NCBI GenBank assembly: GCA_025056895.1 | Contig: JANWVJ010000012.1 | Location: forward strand, 1 to 32,670 | Origin: Thermoflexales bacterium | GTDB taxonomy: Bacteria > Chloroflexota > Anaerolineae > J036 > Brachytrichaceae | DNA: 32,670 nt | Reading direction: 5' to 3' | Part shown: in pieces, positions 31,682 to 32,670 of the stretch | Position numbering within the stretch: the stretch's first letter is position 1 | How the letters are laid out: each line of letters begins with the position of its first letter | Notes under the pieces: model-generated | Seen by the model: only the letters and a program-made list of their open reading frames with translations | The model's database searches: none | Told to the model about the DNA's origin: nothing | Position numbers and translations under genes: made by a program

Positions 31682-32670
31682 ATGAAGAAGAGTAAATCGG
31701 TTGTGGTCATCGGCGCCGGCATCGGCGGCCTTACAGCAGCCATTCGCCTGGCGGCGCGCGGCCATGCTGTGACACTCCTTGAACAGCTAGACCGGCCCGG
31801 CGGCAAGATGGGCGAATGGCAATGCGAGGGCTTTCGCTTTGACACCGGCCCGTCTGTCGTGACCATGCGGCCGGTGATCGAACGGCTGTTTCACGAGGTC
31901 GGCCGCCGGCTGGAGGATTACCTCGATCTGATTCCGCTCAACCCGATCACACGCTATCACTGGCGCGACGGCCTGACGCTGGACGCCACAGCAGATGAAG
32001 AGGCGATGTGCCGGCAGATCGCGCAATTCAGCCCCCGCGACGTCGAGGGCTATCGCAAGTTCATGCGCTATGTCGCCGAGTTACACCGCATCGTGGGGCA
32101 GCCTTTCTTATACAGCCGGCAACCGACTTGGCGCGACCTGCTCCGCTTGCCGGTGATGGATGTGTTTAAGATCGATGCGCTGCGCACCATGCACCAGGCC
32201 ATTTGCGCCTATTTCCGCGATCCGCACTTGATTCAGCTCTTCTCGCGCTTTGCTACGTATAACGGTTCCTCGCCGTATCGGGCGCCGGCCACGCTGAATG
32301 TAATCGCCCATGTCGAGATGGCGCAGGGAGCATGGTATCCGCGCGGCGGCGTATTCCAAATTGCGCGGGCGCTCGAGCGGCTGGCGGGCGAGTTGGGCGT
32401 TGATATTCGTTACGGCGCGCGCGTGGAGGGCATCGTTGTTCAAAACCGGCGGGTAGTCGGAGTGAATGTGGCACAGGGAGAGCAACTACGCGCGGAGGCA
32501 GTTGTCGCTAATAGCGATGTGAGCGACGTCTATCGCCGATTGGTGCGCGATGTGGCTGCTGCGCGCACCGGCATACAGCGGATTCAGCGACTGGAACCAT
32601 CGTGCAGTGGTTTTATTGTGTTAATCGGTGTGCGCGGGCATCGGCCCCAACTGGCCCATCACAACATTTT
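31682..32670 (+). CDS. CrtI/CrtD-type carotenoid desaturase (3'-truncated by window end)
   Basis: The first 329 codons of a phytoene-desaturase-family flavoprotein; the frame is open to the last base, and the family is usually about 490-510 residues. The N-terminal FAD site is complete: VVVIGAGIGGLTAAIRLAARGHAVTLLEQLDRPGGK, with G-A-G-I-G-G at 11-16 and E34. The family block FDTGPSVVTMR follows. The stretch LFSRFATYNGSSPYRAPATLNVIAHVEMAQGAWYPRGG resembles CrtD-type hydroxyneurosporene desaturases and related CrtI enzymes. The enzyme would introduce double bonds into a C40 carotenoid at the membrane. I cannot decide between CrtI, CrtD and CrtN/CrtP-like branches without the C-terminus. Confidence 0.87.
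   Translation, partial: MKKSKSVVVIGAGIGGLTAAIRLAARGHAVTLLEQLDRPGGKMGEWQCEGFRFDTGPSVVTMRPVIERLFHEVGRRLEDYLDLIPLNPITRYHWRDGLTLDATADEEAMCRQIAQFSPRDVEGYRKFMRYVAELHRIVGQPFLYSRQPTWRDLLRLPVMDVFKIDALRTMHQAICAYFRDPHLIQLFSRFATYNGSSPYRAPATLNVIAHVEMAQGAWYPRGGVFQIARALERLAGELGVDIRYGARVEGIVVQNRRVVGVNVAQGEQLRAEAVVANSDVSDVYRRLVRDVAAARTGIQRIQRLEPSCSGFIVLIGVRGHRPQLAHHNI

Overview
The window looks like a chromosomal segment of a moderately GC-rich bacterium. I infer Chloroflexota, possibly a carotenoid-bearing Anaerolineae-like lineage. The basis is the mix of a group 3d NAD-linked [NiFe] hydrogenase operon, a CrtI/CrtD-type desaturase, DUF4038 and UroD-like sugar-associated proteins, a FemAB protein and an effector-associated-domain protein, plus very frequent GCCGGC hexamers. 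The taxonomic call is inference. The segment reads as ordinary core and accessory chromosome: I see no insertion sequence, prophage or CRISPR array.

Layout. 40-2718: a UroD-like protein and a DUF5060/DUF4038 glycoside hydrolase-like protein, both forward. 2785-4300: a histidine phosphatase and a CopD-like membrane protein, divergent. 4384-6645: an orphan molybdenum hydroxylase large subunit carrying two heptamer-repeat insertions. 6775-7755: a PfkB sugar kinase. 7793-8185: an HD-GYP remnant that has lost its HD half. 8505-14630: a promoter with a perfect TGTGA-N6-TCACA palindrome, then a four-CBS protein and hoxEFUYH, closed by a strong terminator. 14661-17645: a P2A-type cation ATPase preceded by a clear yybP-ykoY (Mn2+) riboswitch. 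17650-18132: a small membrane protein with a Cas4-like cysteine motif, and tRNA-Gly(CCC). 18318-21875: cobalamin-dependent methionine synthase metH. 21911-24666: a DinB-family protein, a secreted DUF2690-like protein, a death-like effector-associated domain protein, an ITPase (RdgB) and a biotin carboxyl carrier protein. 24739-27138: a secreted M23 peptidase with duplicated C-terminal domains. 27181-29145: a Nudix/winged-helix regulator, a ribbon-helix-helix protein and a metallophosphoesterase. 29229-30593: L10 leader, rplJ, rplL and terminator. 30650-32670: a FemAB-type transferase and a truncated CrtI-type desaturase.

How the genes work together. The CBS-hoxEFUYH block is the only large operon: HoxE, F and U form the NAD(H)-oxidising diaphorase and HoxY and H the [NiFe] hydrogenase. 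Its first gene would let the unit be tied to nucleotide status, and the CRP/FNR-like palindrome suggests redox or signal control. The riboswitch makes manganese export a likely role of the ATPase. Most other genes look like single or paired transcription units.

A recurring theme is a -10 hexamer only 6-11 bases before the start codon, with no Shine-Dalgarno sequence. It is seen for the molybdenum hydroxylase, histidine phosphatase, metH, dinB-like, EAD, rdgB, BCCP, Nudix and crtI genes. The hox genes, CBS protein, ATPase, hydrolase, secreted proteins and ribosomal proteins instead have good Shine-Dalgarno sites. Leaderless and led genes therefore seem to coexist here.
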